Below, piece after piece: positions 1 through 6,877 of a stretch of DNA of 11,811 nt. Position 1 is the stretch's first letter; each line of letters begins with the position of its first letter. A program made the translations under genes and the position numbers. Origin of the DNA: JAFNGF01 sp964567045 (lineage in GTDB: Bacteria > Planctomycetota > Phycisphaerae > Sedimentisphaerales > Anaerobacaceae). Under the pieces are notes generated by a model. The model did not search any database and had not been told where the DNA came from. It worked only from the letters and a program-made list of their open reading frames with translations. The DNA is taken from the NCBI GenBank assembly GCA_964567045.1, contig CAZMLE010000101.1:1-11811 (forward strand), given 5' to 3'.

Positions 1-14
1 CTTCTCTGGAATAC

Positions 15-28
15 CTATCGGCTATCGG
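15..28. repeat. two tandem CTATCGG heptamers just past the stop of the first gene
   Basis: Two perfect copies of CTATCGG lie head to tail, starting four bases beyond the stop codon of the minus-strand gene at 32-829. With only two units this could be chance. The unit length of 7 matches the longer arrays at 2218-2266, 6285-6354 and 6878-6947, so it may be the edge of a similar element. Confidence 0.35.
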
Positions 29-31
29 CAA

Positions 32-829
32 TTAATATCTTGAATTGGTATAAGACACCAAATCCAGATTAGTGTGCGGCAGGACGCGATTAACCATATT
101 AGCCACACCAGCCTTCATTGAATCTACGACGCGATTCACCTCGGTAGCGTGATAGACACGGACGCCATCCTGATCCTTCGGTGCGCTCAGAGCTTGCCCT
201 GAGTGTGCCGAAGGGACGGTGCCTACCTCGGCCCTGGCCTGATTCACCCCGGCCTGGCGGGCGTTAAGCCATTGGATCATGCTCTTTATCGCCATAGGTG
301 TAGGCTCAGCCTTGGGATCAACGCTACCCCTAATCATCCAATCGCCCTCCCAGTGCTGCAGAACAAAGGTCTTACCCATGCCTTTGTAGGCTGTCAGAAA
401 ATATTTGGCCAGCTCATAGAATTGCTTTTGCTCATCAACTTTTTGCTGCTCGGTGATTCCGGTGCGCCAATAACCATCCGGGCGTCCCAGTGCCGTGACT
501 ACCAAAATGTAGGTGGTGAAAGGCTTGTTAAAGAGCTGCCTGAAATACGGTGTCTGGGCGGCCTCAACCAAGGTTTTGACCTCCGGCCAATTCGAGTTGT
601 AAGGATAAACGGATGCCGGCCCCTCGTGTCTTTTGCCATAGAACCAGACCTTAATCACCCGTGAGCCCAGAGTCAGAATCTGGTCGGCGCCTTCGTTGAG
701 GAAATCCTTGTCGGTCAAATAGTATCTGCCGGCCACATGTGTCACTCCCACGATGTCCGGCAGCGGGCGCTCCGCTGCGCAAATACCACAGATTACCGGC
801 ACTAAAATTATCCGAGAGAAATTCGCCAT
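32..829 (-). CDS. hypothetical exported protein, possibly C-terminally shortened
   Basis: I do not recognise the family with certainty. The 265-residue product begins with a short basic and hydrophobic stretch (about residues 5-19, ending in CAAERP) that looks like a short signal peptide, so export is likely. The body is soluble and mixed alpha/beta. Notable motifs are the aromatic WFYGKR near 62-67, QHWEGDW at 158-164 and the VYHATEVNRVVD segment at 225-236. The tryptophan and acidic residues of HWEGDW, and the closing DLVSY at 256-260, resemble the barrel strands of uncharacterised glycoside-hydrolase-like proteins, but no catalytic pair can be assigned. The chain ends only five residues after DLVSY, which looks abrupt for such a fold. 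A GGGGGTGA stretch five bases before the ATG is a fair ribosome binding site and supports the start. Residues about 203-220 are encoded by an inserted palindrome (175-214). The gene lies 50 bp downstream of hemL on the same strand. Confidence 0.7.
   Translation of the reverse strand: MANFSRIILVPVICGICAAERPLPDIVGVTHVAGRYYLTDKDFLNEGADQILTLGSRVIKVWFYGKRHEGPASVYPYNSNWPEVKTLVEAAQTPYFRQLFNKPFTTYILVVTALGRPDGYWRTGITEQQKVDEQKQFYELAKYFLTAYKGMGKTFVLQHWEGDWMIRGSVDPKAEPTPMAIKSMIQWLNARQAGVNQARAEVGTVPSAHSGQALSAPKDQDGVRVYHATEVNRVVDSMKAGVANMVNRVLPHTNLDLVSYTNSRY
175..214. repeat. REP-like palindrome inserted in frame in the exported-protein gene
   Basis: The left arm CCTTCGGTGCGCTCAG (175-190) pairs with the right arm CTGAGTGTGCCGAAGG (199-214) around an 8-base loop, with three mismatches in 16, all of the G/A or C/T kind. 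It is read through in frame and encodes a low-complexity stretch (VPSAHSGQALSAPKD) between two conserved-looking segments. Similar CTTCGG/CTCAG palindromes are, from general knowledge, dispersed repeats in many environmental bacterial genomes. Copy number in this genome cannot be seen here. Confidence 0.7.
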
Positions 830-847
830 ATTGTCACCCCCGACGGA

Positions 848-867
848 CCCCGCAATAAATTGTGGGG
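848..867. terminator. hairpin between hemL and the downstream gene; weak terminator or dispersed palindrome
   Basis: CCCCGCAAT (848-856) faces ATTGTGGGG (859-867), giving a stem of about 8 base pairs with one G:T pair and a tiny A/T loop. It sits 12 bases beyond the hemL stop on the hemL transcript. No run of U follows on either strand, so it is not a classical intrinsic terminator. It may instead stabilise the hemL 3' end, or be another short palindromic repeat. Confidence 0.4.
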
Positions 868-879
868 CTAAATATTTAA

Positions 880-2211
880 CTAACGTTTGATCTTACGGAG
901 ACTTTTTTTGGCCGCTGCTATGGTCTTGTCTATGTCCTCTTGCGTATGAGCCAGTGACACAAACATTGCCTCGTATGCGCTGGGGGCAAGATAAATGCCC
1001 TGATTCAGCATGCGGGCAAAGAATTTCTTGAATTGTTTTATATTTATTGACTGAACGTCGGCGAAATTTCGCACCGGCCGGTCAGTGAAGAAACAGCTCA
1101 TAATCGAGCCAACACGATTAATTGTGACGGTGACACCCGTCTCCTTAGCGGCATCTGCCAAGCCGGCTTCCAGCGCAGCCGCACGTGATTCGAGCCTCTG
1201 ATAGGGTCTTTCTTCCAAAATATCAAGGGTCGCATTTGCAGCGGCGGTGGCGATTGGATTGCCGGATAAAGTCCCTGCCTGATAAACCGGCCCGGTTGGA
1301 GCCAGCATATCCATAATATCGGCTCTGGCTCCGAGTGCCGCCAGCGGCAGGCCGCCACCTATTATTTTGCCCAGACAGGTAATATCGGCTTTTATGCCGA
1401 AAAGCTCCTGTGCTCCGCCGTATGCTACGCGAAAGCCTGTTATTACCTCATCAAATACCAAAATGGCACCGTCGCGGTCGCACAAATGTCGAAGAGTCGC
1501 AAGATAACCGGCGACCGGCGGCACGACGCCCATATTGGCAGCAACAGGCTCAATCAGCACCGCTGCGATTTTGTGTTTGTGCTTGTCAAAGGCAGTTTTT
1601 GCCGCATCGATGTCATTATAAGGCAGCACGATGGTCAGCCTGGCAACCGAATCGGGCACGCCAGGGCTTGAAGCCGCTTGCTGACGGGCGCGCCTCAGTT
1701 TAGAGCAGATGCCGGTTTCAGCGACGCCGGAACCAGCCGCAACCAGCAGGCAGTCGCTGTGACCGTGATAACAGCCGGCCATTTTGATTATCAAATCCCT
1801 TTTGGTATATGCCCGGGCCAGGCGGATGGCCGTCATTACCGCCTCGGTGCCGCTGCTTACGAGGCGCACCTTCTCAATCGAATCAAAGGCGCGAACTATC
1901 TTTTCAGCCAGAGCAGTTTCAGCCAGTGTCGGTGCTCCGAAGGACGTGCCATTTTTTGCCGCTGTCTGGATAGCTTGTAATACTTTTGGATGCGCGTGCC
2001 CGAGTATCATCGGTCCCCAGGAACCTACATAGTCGATGTACTCGTTGCCGTCTATATCATAGATTTTTGAGCCAGATGCGCGCTCAATAAACAGCGGCTT
2101 GATATCCACGCCGCCGAAAGCTCGAACCGGCGAATTCACGCCGCCAGCCAGAAACCTTTCGGCACGCCTCCAGGCTTGAGCAGATTTCGGATATGCCTTT
2201 TCTTCGTCCAT
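880..2211 (-). CDS. hemL: glutamate-1-semialdehyde 2,1-aminomutase
   Basis: This PLP enzyme converts glutamate-1-semialdehyde to 5-aminolevulinate, the committed tetrapyrrole precursor in the C5 pathway, in the cytoplasm. The 443-residue chain shows the whole fold-type-I class III aminotransferase pattern. GGVNSPVRAFGG (23-34) is the HemL N-terminal signature. SSGTEA (119-124) and GCYHGH (146-151) bind cofactor phosphate and ring, FDEVITGFR (253-261) holds the ring-nitrogen Asp, CLGKIIGGG (279-287) carries the Schiff-base lysine K282, and QAGTLSGNP (311-319) closes the site. The usual length is about 425-430. The excess is explained by about 11 extra residues near 169-180, between SGVAETG and SPGVP, and the DNA there is imperfectly palindromic (1681-1698). 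The start codon is preceded directly by the heptamer repeat, with no Shine-Dalgarno sequence, but the next conserved residues fit this start. The gene diverges from the chaperone operon at 2286. Confidence 0.97.
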   Translation of the reverse strand: MDEEKAYPKSAQAWRRAERFLAGGVNSPVRAFGGVDIKPLFIERASGSKIYDIDGNEYIDYVGSWGPMILGHAHPKVLQAIQTAAKNGTSFGAPTLAETALAEKIVRAFDSIEKVRLVSSGTEAVMTAIRLARAYTKRDLIIKMAGCYHGHSDCLLVAAGSGVAETGICSKLRRARQQAASSPGVPDSVARLTIVLPYNDIDAAKTAFDKHKHKIAAVLIEPVAANMGVVPPVAGYLATLRHLCDRDGAILVFDEVITGFRVAYGGAQELFGIKADITCLGKIIGGGLPLAALGARADIMDMLAPTGPVYQAGTLSGNPIATAAANATLDILEERPYQRLESRAAALEAGLADAAKETGVTVTINRVGSIMSCFFTDRPVRNFADVQSINIKQFKKFFARMLNQGIYLAPSAYEAMFVSLAHTQEDIDKTIAAAKKSLRKIKR

Positions 2212-2266
2212 TTTCGATTTTCAATTTTCAATTGTCAATTTACAATTGTCAATTTACAATTGCGAA
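2212..2266. repeat. heptamer tandem array (TTNNCAA units) filling the hemL/chaperone divergent gap
   Basis: Seven consecutive 7-base units can be read at 2218-2266: TTTTCAA, TTTTCAA, TTGTCAA, TTTACAA, TTGTCAA, TTTACAA, TTGCGAA. A degenerate unit abuts the hemL start at 2212-2217. TTGTCAA is itself nearly self-complementary, so the array reads similarly on both strands. It occupies most of the 74-bp intergenic region and replaces the place where a hemL ribosome binding site would lie. Confidence 0.85.
2232..2260 (+). promoter_or_regulatory. candidate sigma-70-type promoter inside the heptamer array
   Basis: TTGTCA (2232-2237) and TACAAT (2255-2260) each match 5 of 6 consensus positions and are separated by exactly 17 bases. 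This would start a transcript around 2267, some 20 bases before the ATG at 2286, with GGAG (2274-2277) as ribosome binding site. Each box falls in a repeat unit, so the match may be a by-product of the repeat. On the opposite strand TTGACA also occurs, but its 17-base partner GAAAAT matches only 4 of 6. Confidence 0.45.
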
Positions 2267-2285
2267 GAAATTTGGAGTATAGTCT

Positions 2286-4508
2286 ATGAACTTAGTCAAA
2301 TGGCTTCGCAAAAATCAGTCAAAGGTGATGGCCATCGTGGTCATCGGCACACTAATCGGCTTTATAGGCGGTAGTGCATTAACGTACCTTCTTAGCCCAG
2401 GAAGGACGGTCGGATACAAGGCCGTAGCTTATTTCGGGGACAACAAGAAAATAACCAACTACGAGCTGATTAGTGCCCGGAACGAGCTTGATGTCCTGCG
2501 AATGCTCCGGATGGAGGAACTGCTCAGATCACAGGATCTGCAGGGAATTTTGCTGGAGGAACTGCTTTTTTCAGAAACCAGACTCACACCGGCAGTGATC
2601 AATTATCTCAAACAAATGATAAGAGCCAACGGCTACAGAATCAGTGACGAGCAGCTCAGAAGCATTTACAAACGCTCGATGCCAAGCGATATGTACTGGA
2701 TACTGCTAAAAAAGGAGGCAGAACTGGCAGGGATTAGAATTTCCAACGAGGATGTGGGCAGACTGCTTGGAAGAATAATACCACAGGCATTTAACGGCTT
2801 AACATACTCGCAGTTTATCGGGTCGTTGATAAAGCAGCGAGGGATTCCAGAAAAACAGCTACTGGAAACAGTCGGCAAACTGCTGGCAGTATGGCAGTAC
2901 GCCGGGTTAATCTGCTCTACCGAAGATGTCACTAACTCGCAGTTAAGCCATCTGGCCAGTTGGCAGAACGAAACTGTTGACGTAGAATTTGTAAGATTTA
3001 ACTCAACTGCATTTGTCCAATCTCAAGACCAGACAGGCGAGCAGGAGTTGCTGGAGCATTTCAACAAGTACAAAAAATTCTTCGCCGGCGACGTAAATGA
3101 ACAGAACCCTTACGGCTTTGGATATAGACTGCCCGACCGGGTCCAGATGGAATATGTCGCCCTCAAACTGGATGATGTTTCGTCGATAGTAACGCCGCCT
3201 ACGCCCCAGGAGACGGAAGAATATTACCGAAAACATACCAAAGAATTTACTAAATCCCTTCCATCGGATCCAAACGACCCGAATTCGCCACAGGTTGAAC
3301 GGGTCAAGAGCTACGCAGAGGTGGCCAGCACTATCTCAGAGCAGCTTCTCCAGGGAAAAATTGATTCAAAAGCAGAGAGTATTCTCCGCGAGGCAAAAAC
3401 ACTTACCGAGGCAGGTTTACAGGATATAGATAGTGACACTGACAAGCTCAGCCCCGAACAGTTAAAGCAAAAGGCCGGCGATTATAAGGCTGCCGCGGAA
3501 CAGTTTGGCAAAAAGTACAACGTCAAGATATACTCGGGGCAAACGGGCCTGCTCAGTCACAGCGATATGCAGATGGACCAATACCTTGGCAGACTGTTCG
3601 TGACGGGCTACGGATACAGGCCGGTGCCATTGACCCAGATTGTCTTTACGGTCGGCAATCTGGATCCTGGGGCAGCCGAGTTCCTCGATATCCAAAAGCC
3701 TAAGATATACGAAAATATCGGGCCAGCCCGAGACCTATCAGGACAGATAATGACGATGGTAAGGGTCGTAAAGGCTGAAAAGACCTCCGAGCCAAATAGT
3801 ATAGATTACACCTTCAGCAAAAGCGCACTTGAGCTTGAGCAGAAAAAAACTCAGCCCAACGAAACACCCTCCGAACAAGACAAGCAGGACGCGAACACCC
3901 CTCCTGTCTATTCGGTAAGGGAAAAAGTGGCCGAAGACGTAAAGAGACTTGCGGCGATGGATACCACCAAAAGTAAGGCCGAAGAGTTTGTTAAGTTAGT
4001 GGCTGAGAGTAGCTGGGACATCGCACTAAATAAATTCAATGACCTTTATAAAAGTGAGCCTAATATGTTCAGGCTGGAAAGTCTGACCAACCTACGGAGA
4101 ATCCCGAATGCCTCGCTGGAAACGTTAGTCGTGCAAAGTAGCGGCAGTCCGGAGGACCAAGTATTCGTCAGGGAAGCCAGAATAGAAAGCCACTTTATAG
4201 GCCAGCTTTATTCGCTTGTGCCCCAAGACAGTAACACAGTCCAGACCTTGCCTATATCTATTGAATTTAAGCCGCACTTAAGCTTTTACGTGATCAAGAA
4301 TATCTCAGTTAATCGCCTCAGCCAACAGGCCTACGAAAAAATCAGGGCTACACAGGCATACAGACAAGAGCATGTTCAGAACCAAACTCTGGCGGTGATA
4401 CACTTCAATCCTGAAAACATAGTAAAACGCATGAAATTCCGTCCCGCCGAAGAGAGCTCAGAGCCGGCAAATGCCGATGCCCAGCCAGAACCGGAGGAGC
4501 CGTCATAA
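2286..4508 (+). CDS. PpiD/SurA-like membrane-anchored periplasmic chaperone, no visible PPIase domain
   Basis: Probably an inner-membrane-anchored chaperone that helps exported proteins fold in the periplasm. The 740-residue product opens with WLRKNQSKVMAIVVIG and one membrane helix (about 13-36), the arrangement typical of PpiD-type proteins. Residues about 118-250 are helical and resemble the SurA/PpiD N-terminal substrate-binding region. DRVQMEYVALKLDDV (284-298), followed by EEYYRKHTKEF (311-321), matches the segment that precedes the parvulin domain in PpiD. A linker rich in Asp, Pro and Asn (327-336) comes next, and then a helical C-terminal part. I see no parvulin-type rotamase sequence between them. 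The tail (about 720-740) is rich in Glu and Pro. The start is supported by GGAG eight bases upstream. This is the first gene of a three-gene operon: its TAA overlaps the next ATG by one base. The family assignment rests on local motifs, not a search. Confidence 0.72.
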   Translation: MNLVKWLRKNQSKVMAIVVIGTLIGFIGGSALTYLLSPGRTVGYKAVAYFGDNKKITNYELISARNELDVLRMLRMEELLRSQDLQGILLEELLFSETRLTPAVINYLKQMIRANGYRISDEQLRSIYKRSMPSDMYWILLKKEAELAGIRISNEDVGRLLGRIIPQAFNGLTYSQFIGSLIKQRGIPEKQLLETVGKLLAVWQYAGLICSTEDVTNSQLSHLASWQNETVDVEFVRFNSTAFVQSQDQTGEQELLEHFNKYKKFFAGDVNEQNPYGFGYRLPDRVQMEYVALKLDDVSSIVTPPTPQETEEYYRKHTKEFTKSLPSDPNDPNSPQVERVKSYAEVASTISEQLLQGKIDSKAESILREAKTLTEAGLQDIDSDTDKLSPEQLKQKAGDYKAAAEQFGKKYNVKIYSGQTGLLSHSDMQMDQYLGRLFVTGYGYRPVPLTQIVFTVGNLDPGAAEFLDIQKPKIYENIGPARDLSGQIMTMVRVVKAEKTSEPNSIDYTFSKSALELEQKKTQPNETPSEQDKQDANTPPVYSVREKVAEDVKRLAAMDTTKSKAEEFVKLVAESSWDIALNKFNDLYKSEPNMFRLESLTNLRRIPNASLETLVVQSSGSPEDQVFVREARIESHFIGQLYSLVPQDSNTVQTLPISIEFKPHLSFYVIKNISVNRLSQQAYEKIRATQAYRQEHVQNQTLAVIHFNPENIVKRMKFRPAEESSEPANADAQPEPEEPS

Positions 4509-5146
4509 TGGCACAGCACCGGCAAAAAAGCTACCCGACTCCTTTTTTACTGGTGGTGGCAGTTGCAAGCTGGCTCCTGCCGGGTGCGGGCTACTTTCTG
4601 CTTGGCGAAAAAAAACGGGCGATAATTATATTCGTCACGATTACCCTAACCTTGTGCACAGGCTTATACATAGGCTCAATTGGCGTAATCGACTTCAACG
4701 GGCCGGCAGCACTATATGTCAAAGCTGCACAAATTATGAATCCGCCTGTCGTGCTAATCCCGGGCTGTCACGGCGCCGGTAGGCTACTATTTAACATCGC
4801 TTTGGAGTTTCAAAACGACTTAGACAGCGATATCCTCCCGGATGGTCTACGGCAAGAATTTAGAAATAAAGGGATCCCCCCTGGTCAAGATGCTACGATT
4901 TCGATCGGACAGAAACCCAATGAATGGCTGATACACAGCAACAATCGCTCGTACATAATTAAGGAAGAATGGAGCGAGCTGAAAGAAGCGAATGAGCTAA
5001 ACGTTTACACGGCTTATCCCGTCCACGGCTGGCCAAACGAAATTGGACAGATATATACAATGACCTCGGGGCTGCTTAACCTTTTGTGCATTGTTAACGC
5101 GATTTACCTGGCTCATCTGCGCGGAACCGAGCCTGCCGGAGGCTAA
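4508..5146 (+). CDS. small membrane protein, DUF6677-like
   Basis: Function unknown. The 212-residue protein has a basic N-terminus, a first hydrophobic segment (11-34) containing LPGAGYFLLGEKKRA, a second segment (37-60) and a C-terminal one (about 184-205). The LPGAG-x-x-x-LG-x-KK pattern is what I associate with the DUF6677 family of Planctomycetota and loosely with TM2-like membrane hairpins. This is recognition by eye. The middle 100-170 is hydrophilic and probably exposed in one compartment. The ATG overlaps the stop of the upstream chaperone gene (TAATG), and GGAGGAG at 4493-4499 provides a strong ribosome binding site eight bases before it, so coupled translation is likely. The following gene starts one base after its stop. 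The constant company of a periplasmic chaperone suggests an envelope role, but this is only inference. Confidence 0.75.
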   Translation: MAQHRQKSYPTPFLLVVAVASWLLPGAGYFLLGEKKRAIIIFVTITLTLCTGLYIGSIGVIDFNGPAALYVKAAQIMNPPVVLIPGCHGAGRLLFNIALEFQNDLDSDILPDGLRQEFRNKGIPPGQDATISIGQKPNEWLIHSNNRSYIIKEEWSELKEANELNVYTAYPVHGWPNEIGQIYTMTSGLLNLLCIVNAIYLAHLRGTEPAGG

Positions 5147-5147
5147 A

Positions 5148-5399
5148 ATGTCACTTATAGCAGCCTGTATTATGGCGAGCTTTACCGCACCGGAAAATAT
5201 CGGCACAACTGCCCAATCTATGTTGTGGCTGCTGCCATTAGCGGCGGCGATAGCGGTCGTTTATAAAGCCACAAAAGTGCAGACGATTACCGCAGATAAA
5301 TTCGCCAAAGAAGCATTGGTCCTGTTCGGCTCAATCATCGTTTTTATTATTGTAACGGCGTTAGCTCTGCATGCTCTGGCGTGGCTAATTACGGAGTGA
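5148..5399 (+). CDS. 83-residue two-helix membrane protein
   Basis: Not recognised. I place the start at the ATG of MSLIAACIM because it follows the previous stop by a single base and has GGAGG (5138-5142) five bases upstream. The longer reading from 5091 would overlap the preceding gene by 56 bases. The 83-residue product has a hydrophobic N-terminus, one membrane helix at about 24-39 (LWLLPLAAAIAVVY), a short charged loop with KATKVQTITADKFAKE, and a second helix at about 57-80. It is the last gene of the chaperone operon and ends 34 bases before the converging rnc stop, with no clear terminator hairpin in between. It could be a small partner of the upstream membrane protein. Confidence 0.65.
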   Translation: MSLIAACIMASFTAPENIGTTAQSMLWLLPLAAAIAVVYKATKVQTITADKFAKEALVLFGSIIVFIIVTALALHALAWLITE

Positions 5400-5433
5400 C
5401 TCTGGCCTGTGTTAATTTGAGCTTGCCTGCTTT

Positions 5434-6144
5434 TCAATCATCATTACCCTGCACGGACTGTTCAATCAGACCTAATTCAACCAGGGCATTAAAAGCGGCT
5501 TTTTGCTCAGCTTCTTTCTTGTTTGTCCCCCAGGCGCTGGAGAAGTGACGCTCTGCGATGACTACTGCTGACTCAAAACATTTGTTATGGTCGGGGCCCT
5601 GCTCATCCAGTAGTACATAAACGGGCGTGACATTGAATTTCTCCTGAGCGTGCTGCTGCAGCATGGATTTGTAGTTACCCTGGGCCTGTTCTGCATCGGC
5701 TTGGTCTATTAGTGAGCTAAAAACTCTTAAAATGAAGCTGTGGGCGGCGTCAAAACCGCCATCAAGATAGACTGCAGCGATAATGGCTTCCAGGAGGCTG
5801 GCGGCCAAAGAACCTGACAAGGCCCGGCTGGAGGCCATCCCCTTGCCGACCTTTAAGAACTTGTGTAGGCCGAGCTGCCTGACAACACGAGCGCACGTAC
5901 CGCGGGAAACCAGCATGCTTTTCATCTTCGTCAGCTCGCCTTCCAGGTAGTCGGGGAACCGCTCGAAAATTGTTTGACAAATAACTACAGCTAAAACAGA
6001 GTCACCCAGAAACTCCATTCTTTCATTACTGAGCAGACGATTGTCAGCGGCCGAGGAGTGACTTAGTGCCTTTTCTAACAGATTGCTACTCTTAAATTCA
6101 TAACCTACGAGTTGCTGGACTCGCTGCAGAACTTCGTTGTCCAT
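5434..6144 (-). CDS. rnc: ribonuclease III
   Basis: A double-stranded-RNA endonuclease that processes rRNA precursors and structured transcripts in the cytoplasm. The 236-residue length is normal. The nuclease domain (about 1-147) contains NERMEFLGDSVL (40-51), the family signature, giving Glu41, Glu44 and Asp48 at the metal site. The second acidic motif reads SLAASLLEAIIAAVYLDGG (112-130). Its Glu119 matches E. coli Glu117, but the position of E. coli Asp114 is Ser116 here, an unexpected change. The double-stranded RNA-binding domain (about 156-227) is complete, with NYKSMLQQ at its start and NKKEAEQKAAFNAL (208-221) in the last helix. Upstream, AGGA lies nine bases before the ATG. The gene converges with the membrane-protein operon and has 226 bp of noncoding DNA upstream, so it likely has its own promoter. 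Confidence 0.96.
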   Translation of the reverse strand: MDNEVLQRVQQLVGYEFKSSNLLEKALSHSSAADNRLLSNERMEFLGDSVLAVVICQTIFERFPDYLEGELTKMKSMLVSRGTCARVVRQLGLHKFLKVGKGMASSRALSGSLAASLLEAIIAAVYLDGGFDAAHSFILRVFSSLIDQADAEQAQGNYKSMLQQHAQEKFNVTPVYVLLDEQGPDHNKCFESAVVIAERHFSSAWGTNKKEAEQKAAFNALVELGLIEQSVQGNDD

Positions 6145-6284
6145 TTAGTTGTATCCTACATTTGGGGGTCTCATTTGGCCACGCCAGTCACAAGGCCCAG
6201 CCAGCAGGCACCACATATCGACATATTTTCTGGAATGTAAGCTGGCCGTCAAGCTTATTGTTCAGCGTCAAAACCCCGCCTATG

Positions 6285-6354
6285 GAATTTAGAATTGAGA
6301 ATTAAGAATGGAGAAAGTCCAATTCTCAATTCTTCATTCTGAATTCTACATTCT
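6285..6354. repeat. heptamer array with central orientation switch between the STAS gene and rnc
   Basis: Ten 7-base units follow without a gap: GAATTTA, GAATTGA, GAATTAA, GAATGGA, a junction unit GAAAGTC, then CAATTCT twice, TCATTCT, GAATTCT and ACATTCT. The second half is the reverse complement type of the first, so 6285-6312 and 6318-6346 also form an imperfect hairpin with a 5-base loop. It starts 17 bases beyond the STAS stop codon. There is no T tract, so I do not call it a terminator. The rest of 6145-6370 shows nothing I can identify. Confidence 0.85.
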
Positions 6355-6370
6355 TTATGCCGCCCACCGG

Positions 6371-6706
6371 TCAACCTACCATTTGCAGAGTTGCTAAGGC
6401 AACAAACTTGTCATCAGCAACTTCAAATATTCCGTCAAGACCGGTTACCGTGAAAATCCCCCTTGTTGCCGGAGCAACACTGCACAAAACCAGCCTATGC
6501 CCACAGTCTCCAAGGAGCTTACGCAACTTCAGCAGCTTCGAGAGGCTCGAAGAAGTCACAATATCAACGCTGGAGAAATCAACCACGACGTCACAGTCAC
6601 CCCTGTCACGGACAACCTCGGTTATGGTCTTGAGCTCGTCGCCCATTTCTGGTTCCTGAGGCAAGTCAACCAGAACAATATCCTCAGACCAATTCTGAAT
6701 GGCCAT
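6371..6706 (-). CDS. STAS-domain protein, anti-sigma-factor-antagonist type
   Basis: The 111-residue protein is a single STAS domain, the fold of SpoIIAA/RsbV, which in known systems binds an anti-sigma kinase and is switched by serine phosphorylation. The diagnostic stretch is VVVDFSSVDIVTSSSL (40-55), where families usually read D-S-S-G-L after the strand. Here the Asp is Thr51 and the Gly is Ser54, with Ser53 at the usual phosphorylation position. The helix LSKLLKLRKLL (55-65) and the strand HRLVLCSV (70-77) follow as expected. The start is fixed by AAAGGAGA (6713-6720), seven to eight bases before the ATG. No anti-sigma kinase, phosphatase or sigma factor lies nearby, so its partners must be encoded elsewhere. 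It could equally signal in another STAS pathway. 267 bp of noncoding DNA lies upstream, enough for its own promoter, though I could not pick one confidently. Confidence 0.85.
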   Translation of the reverse strand: MAIQNWSEDIVLVDLPQEPEMGDELKTITEVVRDRGDCDVVVDFSSVDIVTSSSLSKLLKLRKLLGDCGHRLVLCSVAPATRGIFTVTGLDGIFEVADDKFVALATLQMVG

Positions 6707-6877
6707 CGCAAATCTCCTTTTTCTTTTGAAATCAATACAGAATTCCAGAGCCTTAACTGATGTATCGGCACAAGCTTAGGCCAGATTCAGTAAAAACAAG
6801 TCGCTTCTTGCCCGCCGGATGCAATCGACCTATAAAAACAGGCGTCTCGGCATCATGACGCTCGATATAGGATGTTC

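Noticed and set aside
203..664. Plus-strand open frame of 153 codons opposite the exported-protein gene
   Set aside because: The minus-strand frame has a ribosome binding site, a signal-peptide-like start and patterned sequence. The plus-strand frame has none of these.
2218..2266. Possible CRISPR-like repeat array
   Set aside because: Units are 7 bases and contiguous with no unique spacers, and no cas gene is nearby.
2278..2283. TATAGT as a -10 box for the chaperone operon
   Set aside because: It lies three bases before the start codon and between the ribosome binding site and ATG, too close to serve as a promoter for a led transcript.
5091..5147. Upstream start at 5091 for the 83-residue membrane protein
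   Set aside because: It would overlap the preceding gene by 56 bases without a ribosome binding site, while the ATG at 5148 has GGAGG five bases upstream.
6285..6346. Intrinsic terminator for the STAS gene
   Set aside because: The hairpin is A/T-rich, imperfect and lacks a following U run. The 7-base periodicity explains it better.
6707..6877. Possible riboswitch or small RNA upstream of the STAS gene
   Set aside because: Only a weak 5-bp hairpin (GCGTC/GACGC near 6842-6861) was found, and no known riboswitch core could be matched.
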